From assembly GCF_004365635.1 (NCBI RefSeq), contig NZ_SOBH01000002.1, forward strand, positions 310,001-374,000: a DNA stretch of 64,000 nucleotides, read 5' to 3'. A model generated the notes under the pieces. It searched no databases and was not told the DNA's origin. It worked only from the letters and a program-made list of their open reading frames with translations. Shown one piece after another: positions 44,930-54,726 of the stretch. A program made the translations under genes and the position numbers. This stretch comes from Litoreibacter halocynthiae. Lineage in GTDB: Bacteria; Pseudomonadota; Alphaproteobacteria; Rhodobacterales; Rhodobacteraceae. The stretch's first letter is position 1, and every line of letters starts with the position of its first letter.

Positions 44930-46048
44930 GTGCGCTGGTATAAGGGAATGGAAAGGCTTGGCGGATATGTCCGCCCCATGTCTGACCGTCTCAAATCCCT
45001 CGTAGGCTTTGGCCCCGCCCCGCGTTCGGTGCATCCCAAAGGCACCCGCGGTCCAGTCACCCACGTGATCATCCTCGACGGAACCATGTCCACCTTGGAA
45101 AGCGGGTTCGAGACTCATGCGGGCATGACCTTCCGGCTGTTGTCGGAGATGGCCCCGAACAAAGCGCTGTCGCTGAAATACGAGTCCGGCATTCAGTGGC
45201 AGGGGTTGCGCCGCGCGATAGACATCATGGCGGGCGTCGGCATCAACCGCCAGATCCGCAACGCTTACGGCTTCATCGCCTCGCGCTACCGCCCCGGTGA
45301 CCGCATCTTCCTGTTCGGCTATTCGCGCGGGGCCTATGCCGTGCGCAGCCTTGCGGGCGTCATTGATCAGGTCGGTCTGCTGCGCGCCGACTGCGCTACT
45401 GAGCGCAACGTGCGCCAAGCCTACCGCCACTACCGCAGAAGCCCGACCTCGAAGGCCTGCAAGGCGTTTCACGAACAGCATTGTCACAAGGAAGCCAATA
45501 TCGAGATGATTGGCATCTGGGACACCGTCCGCGCCTTGGGCTTCCGCGCGCCGTTTCTGTGGCGGTTTTCTCCGGTGGAGCATGAATTTCACAACCACTC
45601 GCTTGGCTGTGCGGTCAAGAATGGCTTCCACGCGTTGGCCCTCAACGAAACCCGCCGCGTATTCGAGCCAGTGATGTGGGAAAGCCGTGAAGGCTTTAAG
45701 GGCGTGTTGGAACAGGTCTGGTTCAAAGGCGCGCATGGCGATGTGGGCGGCCATCTGATGGGCTACGACAAGGCGCGGCCCTTGGCCAATATCTCGCTCG
45801 TCTGGATGCTGGAGAAAGCCGAAACCTGTGGCCTGCCCCTGCCCGATGACTGGCGCGCACGCTTCCCGCGCGACGTCGAAGCCCCGTCTGTGGGCACGTG
45901 GCGGCACTGGGGCAAACTGTTCTGGCAAAGGCGCGCCCGCGTCGTCGGTCGTGACCCGTCAGAGCGGTTGCACCCAAGCGTGGTCAACAGCCCGCAAGGC
46001 TTCGTGCCCGCCAGCAAGGCGCAGCTCAAAGCTGCCTCGCGCGGCTAA
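44930..46048 (+). CDS. DUF2235 family alpha/beta-hydrolase (T6SS phospholipase Tle1-like)
   Basis: A protein of about 372 aa with an alpha/beta hydrolase domain. The nucleophile elbow is GYSRGAY (Ser near 131), DGT (ILDGTMST) lies near the start, and IWDTVRALG and AHGDVGGH supply the further catalytic block. DUF2235 includes type VI secretion effectors of the Tle1 family, but free-standing cytosolic members are also common, and no T6SS gene, VgrG or immunity protein is nearby. GTG 44930 has GGAG 8 nt upstream. A GTG at 44921 is an alternative. Confidence 0.8.
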   Translation: MRWYKGMERLGGYVRPMSDRLKSLVGFGPAPRSVHPKGTRGPVTHVIILDGTMSTLESGFETHAGMTFRLLSEMAPNKALSLKYESGIQWQGLRRAIDIMAGVGINRQIRNAYGFIASRYRPGDRIFLFGYSRGAYAVRSLAGVIDQVGLLRADCATERNVRQAYRHYRRSPTSKACKAFHEQHCHKEANIEMIGIWDTVRALGFRAPFLWRFSPVEHEFHNHSLGCAVKNGFHALALNETRRVFEPVMWESREGFKGVLEQVWFKGAHGDVGGHLMGYDKARPLANISLVWMLEKAETCGLPLPDDWRARFPRDVEAPSVGTWRHWGKLFWQRRARVVGRDPSERLHPSVVNSPQGFVPASKAQLKAASRG

Positions 46049-46887
46049 AGCTCGGTGCGCACGCGCCACAACTCCGGAAACAACTCCACCTCCAGCATCC
46101 GCTTCAGGTAGCTGACACCCCCCGTCCCGCCTGTCCCGCGCTTGAAGCCAATCACCCGCTCGACCGTGGTGACGTGGTTGAAGCGCCAGCGGCGGAAGTA
46201 GTCCTCGAAATCCACCAGCTTCTCGGCCAGCTCATATAGCGCCCAATGCGCCTGCGGGTCGCGATACACCACCGCCCAAGCCGCCATCACCCCGTCGCTA
46301 AATGCATGCGTGCCAGACACATCGCGGTCCAGCACCTCCTGCGGCACCGCAAGCCCCGCCCGCGCCAAAGCCCGCACGGCCTCGTCATAAAGCGACGGCT
46401 GCGCCAGTTCCGCCGTGATCTTCTCCATAATATCCGCGCGATGCGCGTGCGGCTTGACCATCGCGGGGTTGCGGTTGCCCACGGCGAACTCGATCAGCCG
46501 ATATTGCCATGACTGAAACCCGGACGACTGCCCCAGATCATCCCGAAACGCCGTATATTCGCTGGGCGTCATGGTCCGCAGCACGTCCCACGCGTTGTTC
46601 AACTGCTCGAATATCTTCGCCACACGGCTCAGCATCTTGAACGCAGGCTGCAACTGATCGGACCGAATGGCCGCCCGCGCAGCACCAATCTCATGCAAGG
46701 CCAGCCGCATCCACAACTCGGACGTCTGGTGCTGGATGATAAACAGCATTTCGTCATGCGTCTGCGTCAGGCACTCTTGCGCGCCCAACACCATGTCCAG
46801 CCGAAGGTAGTCGTTATACGACATCCGCCCGTCAAAACGCATCTGCGCGCCCTCCTCGGCGGGGTCATACGGCGTGTCCGTGGTCAT
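46045..46887 (-). CDS. kynA: tryptophan 2,3-dioxygenase
   Basis: A heme dioxygenase that opens the indole ring of tryptophan to N-formylkynurenine, the first step of the kynurenine pathway. It has 280 aa. [10 protein letters not shown] gives substrate-site His53. The heme ligand lies in [19 protein letters not shown] near 240, and GTGGTGG follows. AGGAG is 10 nt before the ATG at 46887. No kynureninase or formamidase is adjacent. The stop overlaps that of the DUF2235 gene by 4 nt. Confidence 0.95.
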   Translation of the reverse strand: MTTDTPYDPAEEGAQMRFDGRMSYNDYLRLDMVLGAQECLTQTHDEMLFIIQHQTSELWMRLALHEIGAARAAIRSDQLQPAFKMLSRVAKIFEQLNNAWDVLRTMTPSEYTAFRDDLGQSSGFQSWQYRLIEFAVGNRNPAMVKPHAHRADIMEKITAELAQPSLYDEAVRALARAGLAVPQEVLDRDVSGTHAFSDGVMAAWAVVYRDPQAHWALYELAEKLVDFEDYFRRWRFNHVTTVERVIGFKRGTGGTGGVSYLKRMLEVELFPELWRVRTEL

Positions 46888-47058
46888 AAACTCATGCTCC
46901 TGAAAGTGGCAGTTGCCGCATGGTATCCCTCTGCCGCGCCACTGCAACCCAAGCCTTGCGCGATGTGACAGCCGATCCAAGGCACCAGGACCTATCTCGT
47001 TGACGCCCCACGCATCCGCAGCCAAGCTCAAGCAACCTCAGCCTGGGAGATGCACACC

Positions 47059-47652
47059 ATGGAAACAGTCAAATTCACCGCCATGAAAGACGGCGACAAG
47101 GAAGACTACGACTTCCTGACCCACCACGAGGCCGAATACACCAAAGGCACCGCCGACCGCTTGCTCACAGCACTGGTCTCGCTGGATGAAAGCCTGTCAG
47201 GCTATCAGATCACCCGCCTCGGGCACTCCTTGCAATCCGCCACGCGGGCAGAACGCGACGGAGCAGACACCGACTGGATCGTCTCCACCCTGCTCCATGA
47301 CATCGGCGACATTTTCGCGCCCTACAACCACGACGAATACGCCGCCACCATCCTGAAACCCTTCGTGCGCGAGCAATGCGTATGGGTGGTCGAAAAACAC
47401 GGCGACTTCCAGATGATCTACTTTGGCGAACATGTCGGCGCCGACCCGCACAAGCGCGACGCCTACAAAGGCCACCCCTATTTCGACGACTGCGCCACCT
47501 TCTGCGAACGCTGGGACCAAGCCAGCTTTGACCCCGCCTATGACACTCTGCCGCTGGACCATTTCCGCGCACGGGTGCACGAGGTGTTCGCCCGAACCCC
47601 CTATGATCCCGCCGTGATTCGCGCGGGCGAAAGGGAGCCGCTGACTGCATAG
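47059..47652 (+). CDS. HD-domain protein, possible mixed-valent di-iron oxygenase
   Basis: A 197-aa HD-domain protein. Metal ligands appear as His56 (LGHSLQSA), His80-Asp81 ([11 protein letters not shown]) and His91 (YNHDEYAA), the H..HD..H spacing shared by MIOX/PhnZ-type oxygenases and small HD phosphohydrolases. [24 protein letters not shown] is a further conserved block. Which chemistry applies cannot be read directly. It is divergent from kynA. ATG 47059 follows GGGAG by 9 nt. ATG 47050 is too close to it. Confidence 0.78.
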   Translation: METVKFTAMKDGDKEDYDFLTHHEAEYTKGTADRLLTALVSLDESLSGYQITRLGHSLQSATRAERDGADTDWIVSTLLHDIGDIFAPYNHDEYAATILKPFVREQCVWVVEKHGDFQMIYFGEHVGADPHKRDAYKGHPYFDDCATFCERWDQASFDPAYDTLPLDHFRARVHEVFARTPYDPAVIRAGEREPLTA

Positions 47653-47714
47653 CCCCTTTTCCTTCGCCGCCCCGTTCGGTAGATGATCTTCAACCCCATA
47701 TGAGGACGAAGATC

Positions 47715-50700
47715 ATGGCGATGGAAAAAACATTTAACGCGACCGAAGCCGAAAGCCGCCTGTATGCGGCTTGGGAAGCGGCGGGCTGCTTCACCGCAGG
47801 TGCCAACGCCAAGCGCGCCGAAACCTTCAGCATCATGATCCCTCCCCCCAACGTCACCGGCGTCCTGCACATGGGTCACGCCTTCAACAATACGTTGCAG
47901 GACATCCTGATCCGCTGGAAGCGGATGCAGGGCTACGACACTTTGTGGCAGGCAGGCACGGACCACGCAGGCATCGCCACCCAGATGGTGGTGGAGCGCG
48001 AATTGGCCAAAGAGGGCAAGAAACGCACCGACATGACCCGCCCCGAATTTCTGGAGCATGTCTGGGCGTGGAAAGAGCAGTCCGGCGGCACCATCCGCGA
48101 CCAACTGAAACGCCTCGGCGCGTCGTGTGATTGGTCGCGCGAAGCCTTCACCATGTCCGGCAACTTCCCCGACGCGGTGATCAAAGTCTTCGTCGAGATG
48201 TATAACAAAGGCCTGATCTATCGCGGCAAACGCCTCGTCAACTGGGACCCGCATTTCGAGACCGCGATCTCCGATCTGGAGGTCGAGAATATCGAGACGC
48301 CCGGCCATATGTGGCACTTCAAATACCCGCTGGCGGGCGGCGAAACCTATGAATATGTCGAGAAGGACGAGGACGGCAACGTCACCCTGCGCGAAACCCG
48401 CGACTACATCTCAATTGCCACCACACGGCCTGAGACCATGCTGGGCGACGGCGCAGTTGCGGTTCATCCAACAGATGAGCGTTATGCGCCAATCGTAGGA
48501 AAACTCTGCGAAATTCCCGTTGGCCCGAAAGAGCATCGCCGACTGATCCCGATCATCACCGACGAATACCCTGACAAGGATTTCGGCTCCGGCGCGGTGA
48601 AAATCACCGGCGCGCATGACTTCAACGACTACCAGGTCGCCAAGCGCGGCGGCATCCCGATGTATAACCTGATGGACACCAAAGGCGCGATGCGCACCGA
48701 TGGCCGCCCCTACGCCGAAGAAGCCGCCATAGCCCAAGCGATCGCCACTGGCGAGCGCGAGTTTGGCGAGCGTATGGTCGCCCGCATGAACCTCGTCCCC
48801 GACGCCTATCGCGGCATGGACCGGTTCGAGGCCCGCAAAGCCGTGGTCGAGGATATCACCAACGAAGGTTTGGCCGTCATGGTCACCGTCCCCGTGATCG
48901 ACGAAGAGGACGGGCAGGAAAGCTCCGAACTGGTCCCTTACGTCGAGAGCAAGCCGATCATGCAGCCCTTCGGCGACCGCTCGAAGGTGGTGATCGAGCC
49001 GATGTTGACCGACCAGTGGTTTGTGGAAACCGACAAGATCGTCGGCCCCGCGCTGGACGCGGTGCGCAACGGTGACGTGAAGATCATGCCGGACAGCGGC
49101 GAGAAGGTGTATTTCCACTGGCTGGAAAACATCGAGCCTTGGTGCATTTCCCGCCAGCTGTGGTGGGGCCATCAAATCCCCGTCTGGTACGGCTTCGACC
49201 TGAATGCCGCAGGCTTCAAGGATGACGAAGGCAACGGCGATCTGGATGCGGTGGAGATTGGCCGTTTGCTCAGCAACGAGGCCATCGCCGCCAACCCCGA
49301 TGTGCATCACTGCGCGACGGAGTTCGACGGCGTGACCGGACAATTCGAGGACATTCTGGCAAAGCTGCCAACGCCGCTGAACCACGCGCGCCCCGTTGAA
49401 GTCGAGGATCGCGGCGAGGCGCTGCACCTGTTCGCCACCGGTCTGGCCGAATACAACGTCACGCAAGACCCGACCAAACTGGTCTACCCGATCTGGCGCG
49501 ACGCGGATGTGCTGGACACGTGGTTCTCGTCCGGCCTCTGGCCCATCGGCACGCTCGGCTGGCCCGAACAGACGCCGGAACTGGCGAAATACTTCCCGAC
49601 CTCCACCTTGGTCACAGGGCAGGACATCCTGTTCTTCTGGGTCGCCCGCATGATGATGATGCAACTGGCGGTTGTGGACCAAATCCCGTTCGACACGGTC
49701 TACCTGCACGGGCTGGTGCGCGACGCCAAAGGCAAGAAAATGTCGAAATCCACCGGCAACGTGGTCGACCCACTGGAGATCATCGACGAGTATGGCGCCG
49801 ACGCCCTGCGCTTCACCAACGCGGCCATGGCGTCGCTCGGCGGCGTGCTGAAAATGGACATGCAACGCATCGCAGGCTACCGCAACTTCGGCACCAAACT
49901 GTGGAACGCCGTGCGCTTCGCCGAGATGAACGAGGCCTACGGTTTGCCCGACACAAAGCCGACGCAAAGCCGACGCCCCGCAGACCTCGAATTTACGGTC
50001 AACAAATGGATCCTCGGCGAGACCGCCAAGGTCCGGATGGAGGTCGACCACGCGCTCGAAAACTACCGCTTCAACGACGCCGCCGACGCCCTTTACCGCT
50101 TCGTCTGGGGCAAGGTGTGCGACTGGTATGTGGAGTTCTCCAAGCCCCTCCTGCTCGACGGAACCGACGCCGAAAAGGCCGAGACCCGCGCGACAATGGC
50201 ATGGGTTCTGGACCAATGCATGATCCTGCTGCACCCGATCATGCCGTTTATCACCGAAGAGCTTTGGGGCGCCACCGCCAAGCGCGACGCCATGCTTGTC
50301 CATCAAGATTGGCCCACCTATGGCGCTGAATTAGTTGACAAATCTGCGGATGCGGAAATGAACTGGGTGATCTCCCTGATCGACACCGTTCGCTCTGCGC
50401 GCGGCGAAATGCACGTGCCTGCGGGCTTGAAAGTGCCGTTGGTTCAGGTCGATCTGGACGCCGCAGGCCGCACCGCTTTCGCTAATAACGAGGCCCTGAT
50501 CCTGAAGCTCGCCCGTATCGAAGGTGTCACCGAAGGCCCCGCGCCGAAAGGCTCAGTCACCATCCCCGTCGCCGGTGGCAGCTTCGCGCTGCCGCTGGCG
50601 GGTATCATCGACGTGGACGCGGAGAAAACGCGGCTGGAGAAAACTTTAGGTAAACTGGCCAAGGAGTTAGGCGGTCTGCGAGGTCGCCTAAACAATCCCA

Positions 50701-50819
50701 AATTCGCCGAAAGCGCCCCCCCCGAGGTCGTGGAGGAAGCCCGCGAAAACCTCGCCGCGCGTGAGGAAGAAGAAGGCAAACTGAAAGCTGCTCTCGCAAG
50801 GTTGGCTGAATTGGGATGA
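47715..50819 (+). CDS. valS: valyl-tRNA synthetase
   Basis: A class I aminoacyl-tRNA synthetase of 1034 aa. [16 protein letters not shown] carries the HIGH-type motif (residues 52-55) and [11 protein letters not shown] the KMSKS loop near residue 675. The editing domain contains [10 protein letters not shown]. The C-terminal coiled-coil is obvious ([19 protein letters not shown] to the end). ATG 47715 has AGGA 8-9 nt upstream. ATG 47700 is an in-frame alternative. Confidence 0.97.
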   Translation: MAMEKTFNATEAESRLYAAWEAAGCFTAGANAKRAETFSIMIPPPNVTGVLHMGHAFNNTLQDILIRWKRMQGYDTLWQAGTDHAGIATQMVVERELAKEGKKRTDMTRPEFLEHVWAWKEQSGGTIRDQLKRLGASCDWSREAFTMSGNFPDAVIKVFVEMYNKGLIYRGKRLVNWDPHFETAISDLEVENIETPGHMWHFKYPLAGGETYEYVEKDEDGNVTLRETRDYISIATTRPETMLGDGAVAVHPTDERYAPIVGKLCEIPVGPKEHRRLIPIITDEYPDKDFGSGAVKITGAHDFNDYQVAKRGGIPMYNLMDTKGAMRTDGRPYAEEAAIAQAIATGEREFGERMVARMNLVPDAYRGMDRFEARKAVVEDITNEGLAVMVTVPVIDEEDGQESSELVPYVESKPIMQPFGDRSKVVIEPMLTDQWFVETDKIVGPALDAVRNGDVKIMPDSGEKVYFHWLENIEPWCISRQLWWGHQIPVWYGFDLNAAGFKDDEGNGDLDAVEIGRLLSNEAIAANPDVHHCATEFDGVTGQFEDILAKLPTPLNHARPVEVEDRGEALHLFATGLAEYNVTQDPTKLVYPIWRDADVLDTWFSSGLWPIGTLGWPEQTPELAKYFPTSTLVTGQDILFFWVARMMMMQLAVVDQIPFDTVYLHGLVRDAKGKKMSKSTGNVVDPLEIIDEYGADALRFTNAAMASLGGVLKMDMQRIAGYRNFGTKLWNAVRFAEMNEAYGLPDTKPTQSRRPADLEFTVNKWILGETAKVRMEVDHALENYRFNDAADALYRFVWGKVCDWYVEFSKPLLLDGTDAEKAETRATMAWVLDQCMILLHPIMPFITEELWGATAKRDAMLVHQDWPTYGAELVDKSADAEMNWVISLIDTVRSARGEMHVPAGLKVPLVQVDLDAAGRTAFANNEALILKLARIEGVTEGPAPKGSVTIPVAGGSFALPLAGIIDVDAEKTRLEKTLGKLAKELGGLRGRLNNPKFAESAPPEVVEEARENLAAREEEEGKLKAALARLAELG

Positions 50820-50829
50820 CGCCCCGTCT

Positions 50830-50902
50830 CCATTTGGTCTTAAATACTCAAACTCCTGCACCCGAATAAGACGCGGCGATTTGAGTATTTTTAACCAAAT
50901 GG
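50830..50902. repeat. inverted repeat downstream of valS (23-nt arms, 27-nt loop)
   Basis: The arms 50830-50852 and 50880-50902 match at 20 of 23 positions (CCATTTGGT...AAATACTCAAA and its complement), with three central mismatches. It lies 10 nt after the valS stop, between convergent genes. AT-rich arms and no pure T tract make it an unusual bidirectional terminator or 3'-end element. The TTGAGTATTTTT core resembles tails often seen behind Rhodobacteraceae genes. Confidence 0.75.
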
Positions 50903-50993
50903 AAACAGGAATCGCGCCTAACTGAAAGTCCGGTACAGGCTGGAGAGCCGATGACCGGACCGGATGGAGACCGCCAGGCGCGATCTTCGGAGC

Positions 50994-51017
50994 GCGGCTG
51001 GGGGCGACCTCAGCCGC
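50994..51017 (+). terminator. possible second hairpin in the valS 3' region
   Basis: GCGGCTG and CAGCCGC pair around a 10-nt loop, followed by CTCTTACTTTTC. Upstream, 50930-50978 can form a nested stem (CCGGT and GGCT paired with AGCC and ACCGG), so the whole 50930-51017 segment looks structured. Confidence 0.35.
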
Positions 51018-51020
51018 CTC

Positions 51021-51794
51021 TTACTTTTCGGATTTCGCCATGCCCCGCATGACTGCCGCCATTTGATCCTGTTTGCCGATCAGCGCGGCCTGCTCAACAG
51101 ACTCCGCCATTAGAATGCTCGATGTCGTGCCCGTTTGTGCCTCCGCGATCAGCCGTTTCGCGGCACGAACTGCGCTTGGGCTTTGCGCGGCGATTTGTTT
51201 TGCAAGCTCCATTGCGCGCGCCAGTGGGTCTTCACAGACCTCTGTGACCAGCCCATAAGCAAGCGCCTGCTCCGCCTCCACGATCTCGGCTGTGTAGGTG
51301 AGTCTACGCAACACATCGTCGCGCAGCACCTGTGGGAACAGTGTCATGCCGCCCATGTCGGGCACCAGACCCCATTTCATTTCCATGATCGACAGCTTGG
51401 TCTCCAACGCGGCCACGCGGATATCGGCGCCAATCGCCAATTGCATTCCGGCACCAAAACAAACCCCGTGAAGTGCCGCAATGACCGGCACCTCCAGCTT
51501 ACGCCACGCGAGGGAGAACTCCTGAAACCGGTTGGCATCTCCATGGGTGCGGCGAATGATCAGCTCATCCATGTCTTGACCCAGAAGGCTGGACAGCGAG
51601 GCAATATCGATCCCTGCGCAGAACGCCCGCCCCTCGCCCGACAGGACGACGCAGTTCACATCTGCACCGCGCAGAGCATCGGCAGCAGCAAGAACCTCGT
51701 CCAGCATGTCTAGGGAGATGGCGTTCATCTTATCGGGACGATTCAACGTGACCCGTGCAATGCCGTCGGCGATATCTGTTGTAACCAAGCTCAT
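51021..51794 (-). CDS. crotonase-family protein (enoyl-CoA hydratase/isomerase)
   Basis: A 257-aa crotonase. Oxyanion-hole segments are CAGIDIAS near 59 and FGAGMQLAIGAD near 113. The acid pair resembles dienoyl-CoA isomerase more than enoyl-CoA hydratase: the position of the hydratase Glu144 is Gln (GMQLA), while MEMKWGLVPDMGG has Glu and Asp eight residues apart, as in delta-3,5-delta-2,4-dienoyl-CoA isomerase. A role in fatty-acid or aromatic degradation is likely. The exact reaction is inferred only. Confidence 0.88.
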   Translation of the reverse strand: MSLVTTDIADGIARVTLNRPDKMNAISLDMLDEVLAAADALRGADVNCVVLSGEGRAFCAGIDIASLSSLLGQDMDELIIRRTHGDANRFQEFSLAWRKLEVPVIAALHGVCFGAGMQLAIGADIRVAALETKLSIMEMKWGLVPDMGGMTLFPQVLRDDVLRRLTYTAEIVEAEQALAYGLVTEVCEDPLARAMELAKQIAAQSPSAVRAAKRLIAEAQTGTTSSILMAESVEQAALIGKQDQMAAVMRGMAKSEK

Positions 51795-51833
51795 GACGCA
51801 AAGCGTAGCCGCAAGGACTGGGGCAGGCCAGTG

Positions 51834-51998
51834 TTACCTAACGATACGTTCAACTGCGCGCATCATGCCCAGTGCCTTGTCAAAGACAAGCTCCAGAATG
51901 ACCCGTGGTTTGCGGGCTTTGATAGCGATCGGCACCGCGCGGCTAGCACCGGTAGCTAGAGTTGCAGCCATGAAGCCGCGGCGTGTGAGGTGTGGCAT
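51834..51998 (-). CDS. Tat-signal miniprotein, 54 aa
   Basis: A small protein with a twin-arginine motif TRRGFMAATLATGAS right after the start and a 30-residue mature part KARKPRVILELVFDKALGMMRAVERIVR. GGAGGG sits 8 nt before ATG 51998, a strong site. Being so short, either an exported peptide or a membrane-retained signal is possible. Divergent from the aminotransferase at 52080. Confidence 0.6.
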   Translation of the reverse strand: MPHLTRRGFMAATLATGASRAVPIAIKARKPRVILELVFDKALGMMRAVERIVR

Positions 51999-52079
51999 GG
52001 ATAAACCCTCCGTTCTTCTTAGGTGGGGATCCGCGCGCCCACTTGCAAGCAATGCCAAAACACGGTCAAACTCTGACGC

Positions 52080-53183
52080 ATGAACAGACCGCCCCTAACC
52101 CCGCTTGCCGACAGCCTTCCTGCCTCCGTTCCATTCGTGGGGCCTGAGGCTCTGGAGCGGGCCAGCGGAAACGCGTTCAAAGCCCGCCTTGGTGCGAATG
52201 AAAGCGTTTTTGGCCCTTCACCCAAAGCGATTGCCGCAATGAAGATCGCCGCCTCCGAGGTTTGGCAATATGGCGACCCCGAGAGCTACGACCTGCGCCA
52301 AGCGCTGGCTGTGCATCATGGCATCGCGCCCGAAAATGTCATGTTGGGCGAGGGCATCGATGCTCTGTTAGGGTATCTGGTGCGGCTTTACGTTGAGCAC
52401 GGCACTGCCGTTGTGACCTCCGCTGGTGCCTACCCGACGTTCAACTACCACGTCGCCGGTTTTGGCGGCAATCTGCACACGGTCCCCTACCGCGACGACC
52501 ACGAAGACCCTGACGCACTGCTGGCAAAAGCCCGCGAAACCGGCGCGCGGCTGATCTATTTTGCCAACCCCGACAACCCGATGGGCAGTTGGCATGACGC
52601 GGTGGCAGTGCAGCGGATGATCGACGCGGTGCCGGACGACTGTCTGTTGATTCTGGACGAGGCCTATATCGAGCTTGCCCCAAGTGGCACAGCACCGGCG
52701 CTCGACATGTCCAATCCCAACGTGATCCGTATGCGCACCTTCTCCAAGGGGCACGGCATGGCAGGTGCGCGGGTGGGCTATGCGTTGGGCGAGGCCGAAA
52801 ACATCAGCGCCTTCAACAAAATACGCAACCATTTCGGTATGTGCCGGATCAGCCAAGCAGGCGCTTTGGCCGCCTTGCGCGATCAGGACTACCTGTCCGA
52901 CATCAGTGCCAAGGTGGCCGCGTCCCGTGACCGGATTGCGAAAATCGGGCGTGACAACGGACTGACACCCCTGCCCTCGGCCACCAACTTTGTCGCTGTG
53001 GATTGCGGTAAGGATGGCGACTACGCCCGCAAGGTGCTCGCCGGATTGCTGGATCAGGGCTTGTTCGTCAGGATGCCCTTCGTGGCCCCGCAAGACCGTG
53101 CCATCCGCATCAGTTGCGGCAGCGATCAGGACATGAAGCTGCTGGAATCCGCCCTGCCGAAAGCGCTGGCCGCCGCCGGATAA
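52080..53183 (+). CDS. PLP-dependent aminotransferase, histidinol-phosphate aminotransferase-like
   Basis: A class I/II fold-type I aminotransferase of 367 aa. LGANESVFGPSPKA starts the fold. DEAYIEL has the PLP-ring Asp, and the Schiff-base lysine is Lys223 in TFSKGHGMAGARVGY. Family similarity is to HisC, but the gene stands apart from his genes, so an aromatic or other amino-acid substrate is possible. It is followed by a small membrane protein. Confidence 0.88.
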   Translation: MNRPPLTPLADSLPASVPFVGPEALERASGNAFKARLGANESVFGPSPKAIAAMKIAASEVWQYGDPESYDLRQALAVHHGIAPENVMLGEGIDALLGYLVRLYVEHGTAVVTSAGAYPTFNYHVAGFGGNLHTVPYRDDHEDPDALLAKARETGARLIYFANPDNPMGSWHDAVAVQRMIDAVPDDCLLILDEAYIELAPSGTAPALDMSNPNVIRMRTFSKGHGMAGARVGYALGEAENISAFNKIRNHFGMCRISQAGALAALRDQDYLSDISAKVAASRDRIAKIGRDNGLTPLPSATNFVAVDCGKDGDYARKVLAGLLDQGLFVRMPFVAPQDRAIRISCGSDQDMKLLESALPKALAAAG

Positions 53184-53246
53184 CGCAAACGCGACTGTTC
53201 TTTGCCAAAAGCCACGCTAGGCTAAGGGAGGAGAAAGGACGCGCCC

Positions 53247-53420
53247 ATGTCACAGCCACCCGGTCGGGTCGAGGATTACACCAAGCCGTTTCTGGTCATG
53301 GCCTATGTGGTCCTGTTCTCAGGGCTGTTCATACTCTGGGCGGCGTTCGGATACGCGATATCGCTGCTCACCAGCCTGTTTTTGCATGTGATTTTGCAGA
53401 AAATCCCAAAGCGCGACTAG
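53247..53420 (+). CDS. small single-pass membrane protein, 57 aa
   Basis: Translates as MSQPPGRVEDYTKPFLVM followed by a long hydrophobic helix (about residues 14-44) and a basic end KIPKRD. AAAGGA lies 8 nt upstream. It abuts the stop of the convergent aminotransferase gene. Function unknown. Confidence 0.68.
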   Translation: MSQPPGRVEDYTKPFLVMAYVVLFSGLFILWAAFGYAISLLTSLFLHVILQKIPKRD

Positions 53421-54632
53421 CTACTTCCCCGCGCAAACCCGTGCCGCCGCCGCCAAAGCCCCGTCGCCATGGGGGATGTTCAACGCCTTCAGTCCTGCAT
53501 CAATCGAGCCGAGCGTGCCCATCAGCATATGTATGTTCACGTGACCCATATGGCCGATGCGGAAGAAGCCGTCGGACATCGGGTCATCTTCGGTCGCCAT
53601 TCCAAGGCCGATGCCCAACGTAAGCCCTGCCTGTTCGATCAACCAATTGCGCAACTCGGTGCCATGTGGGGCGCCGATCCGCAGCGACGTCACCGCGTTG
53701 CTGCGCGCCGCCGGATCAGTGATGTTCAGCTCCAGCGGGCCACCTTGTCCCCAAGCGTCACATGCCGCCCACAAACCCCGCGCCAGCGTCGCGTGGCGGG
53801 CCAGCACATTCTCCAGACCTTCTTCGTGGACGATCATGTCGAGCGCTACACGCAAGCCGTAAAGATGGTGGGTTGGCGCTGTGCCACAGGACATCTGGTA
53901 ATAGCCTTCGGGATTGGCCCGCGGATGCCAGTCCCAGTAGCCCGAAACGCGCTCCATCTTTTGGCGCACGGCGGCGGCCTTGTCGTTAAAGAACACGAAA
54001 CACATGCCGGGCGGTACCATCAGCCCTTTCTGACTTCCGGTCACCGCCACATCAACGCCCCACGCATCCATCTGCATGTCATCGCAGCCAAGGCACGCAA
54101 TGCTGTCGACGATCATCAAGGCCGGATGCCCCGCCGCGTCCATAGCTTTTCGAATAGCCGCGAGGTCGGACTTGGCAGAGCTGGCGGTGTCGGTTTGCAC
54201 CACCAGTACGGCCTTGATCTCGTGGCCGCTATCAGCCCGCAACGCGTCTTCAACGGCTTGCGGGTCAATCGGCGCACGGCGACCGAAATCAAGCTGCTCC
54301 ACGACCAGCCCGCGCTTGCGTGCGGTTTCGGCCCAGCCGATGGAAAACTGCGCGCCCCCCGGCACCAGAACCTTGTCGCCAAGAGCCAGCACATTGGCCA
54401 GCGACGCCTCCCACGCGGCATGACCATTGCCGACATACATCGCGACATGGCCACTGGTCTTCGCCACAGCCTTCAGGTCAGGGACCAGCGAATAAGTCAT
54501 GTCGATCAACTCGCCCGTATAGATGTTCGGCGCGGGGCGGTGCATCGCCTGCAACACGCGATCTGGCATCACTGAAGGGCCGGGAATGGCCAGCGTATGA
54601 CGGCCATGGGACAGGTTGGGCAAATTGGACAT
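53421..54632 (-). CDS. alanine/serine-glyoxylate aminotransferase family protein
   Basis: A class V aminotransferase of 403 aa. AIPGPSVMPDRVLQAMHRPAP is the N-terminal family block. The PLP lysine lies in AVTGSQKGLMVPPGM near 190. YWDWHPR and the late FRIGHMGHVN are also diagnostic. Members transaminate glyoxylate with serine or alanine. In methylotroph-type metabolism the serine-glyoxylate activity feeds the serine cycle. Start at 54632 by the MSNLPNLSHGRHTLAIPGPS start. Confidence 0.9.
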   Translation of the reverse strand: MSNLPNLSHGRHTLAIPGPSVMPDRVLQAMHRPAPNIYTGELIDMTYSLVPDLKAVAKTSGHVAMYVGNGHAAWEASLANVLALGDKVLVPGGAQFSIGWAETARKRGLVVEQLDFGRRAPIDPQAVEDALRADSGHEIKAVLVVQTDTASSAKSDLAAIRKAMDAAGHPALMIVDSIACLGCDDMQMDAWGVDVAVTGSQKGLMVPPGMCFVFFNDKAAAVRQKMERVSGYWDWHPRANPEGYYQMSCGTAPTHHLYGLRVALDMIVHEEGLENVLARHATLARGLWAACDAWGQGGPLELNITDPAARSNAVTSLRIGAPHGTELRNWLIEQAGLTLGIGLGMATEDDPMSDGFFRIGHMGHVNIHMLMGTLGSIDAGLKALNIPHGDGALAAAARVCAGK

Positions 54633-54726
54633 GAAACAGGCCTTTTGGAAACCAGAGCAACGACTTGACCCCAAGAGGTAGAGCCGTCCGCAGGGGCCGT
54701 CAATTCGCTATCAGTTATGCGGCGGA

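Noticed and set aside
44930-46048. DUF2235 protein as a type VI secretion effector with immunity gene
   Set aside because: No VgrG, PAAR, T6SS or lipoprotein immunity gene is adjacent. Neighbours are catabolic genes, so only the family call is kept.
48411-50306. Open frame of about 631 codons antisense to valS
   Set aside because: It is a shadow of high-GC third-position bias in valS, with low-complexity Arg/Val/Gly/His composition, no ribosome-binding site and no domain.
53469-54575. Plus-strand frame of about 368 codons opposite the glyoxylate aminotransferase
   Set aside because: Antisense to a clear class V aminotransferase. Composition is that of a shadow frame.
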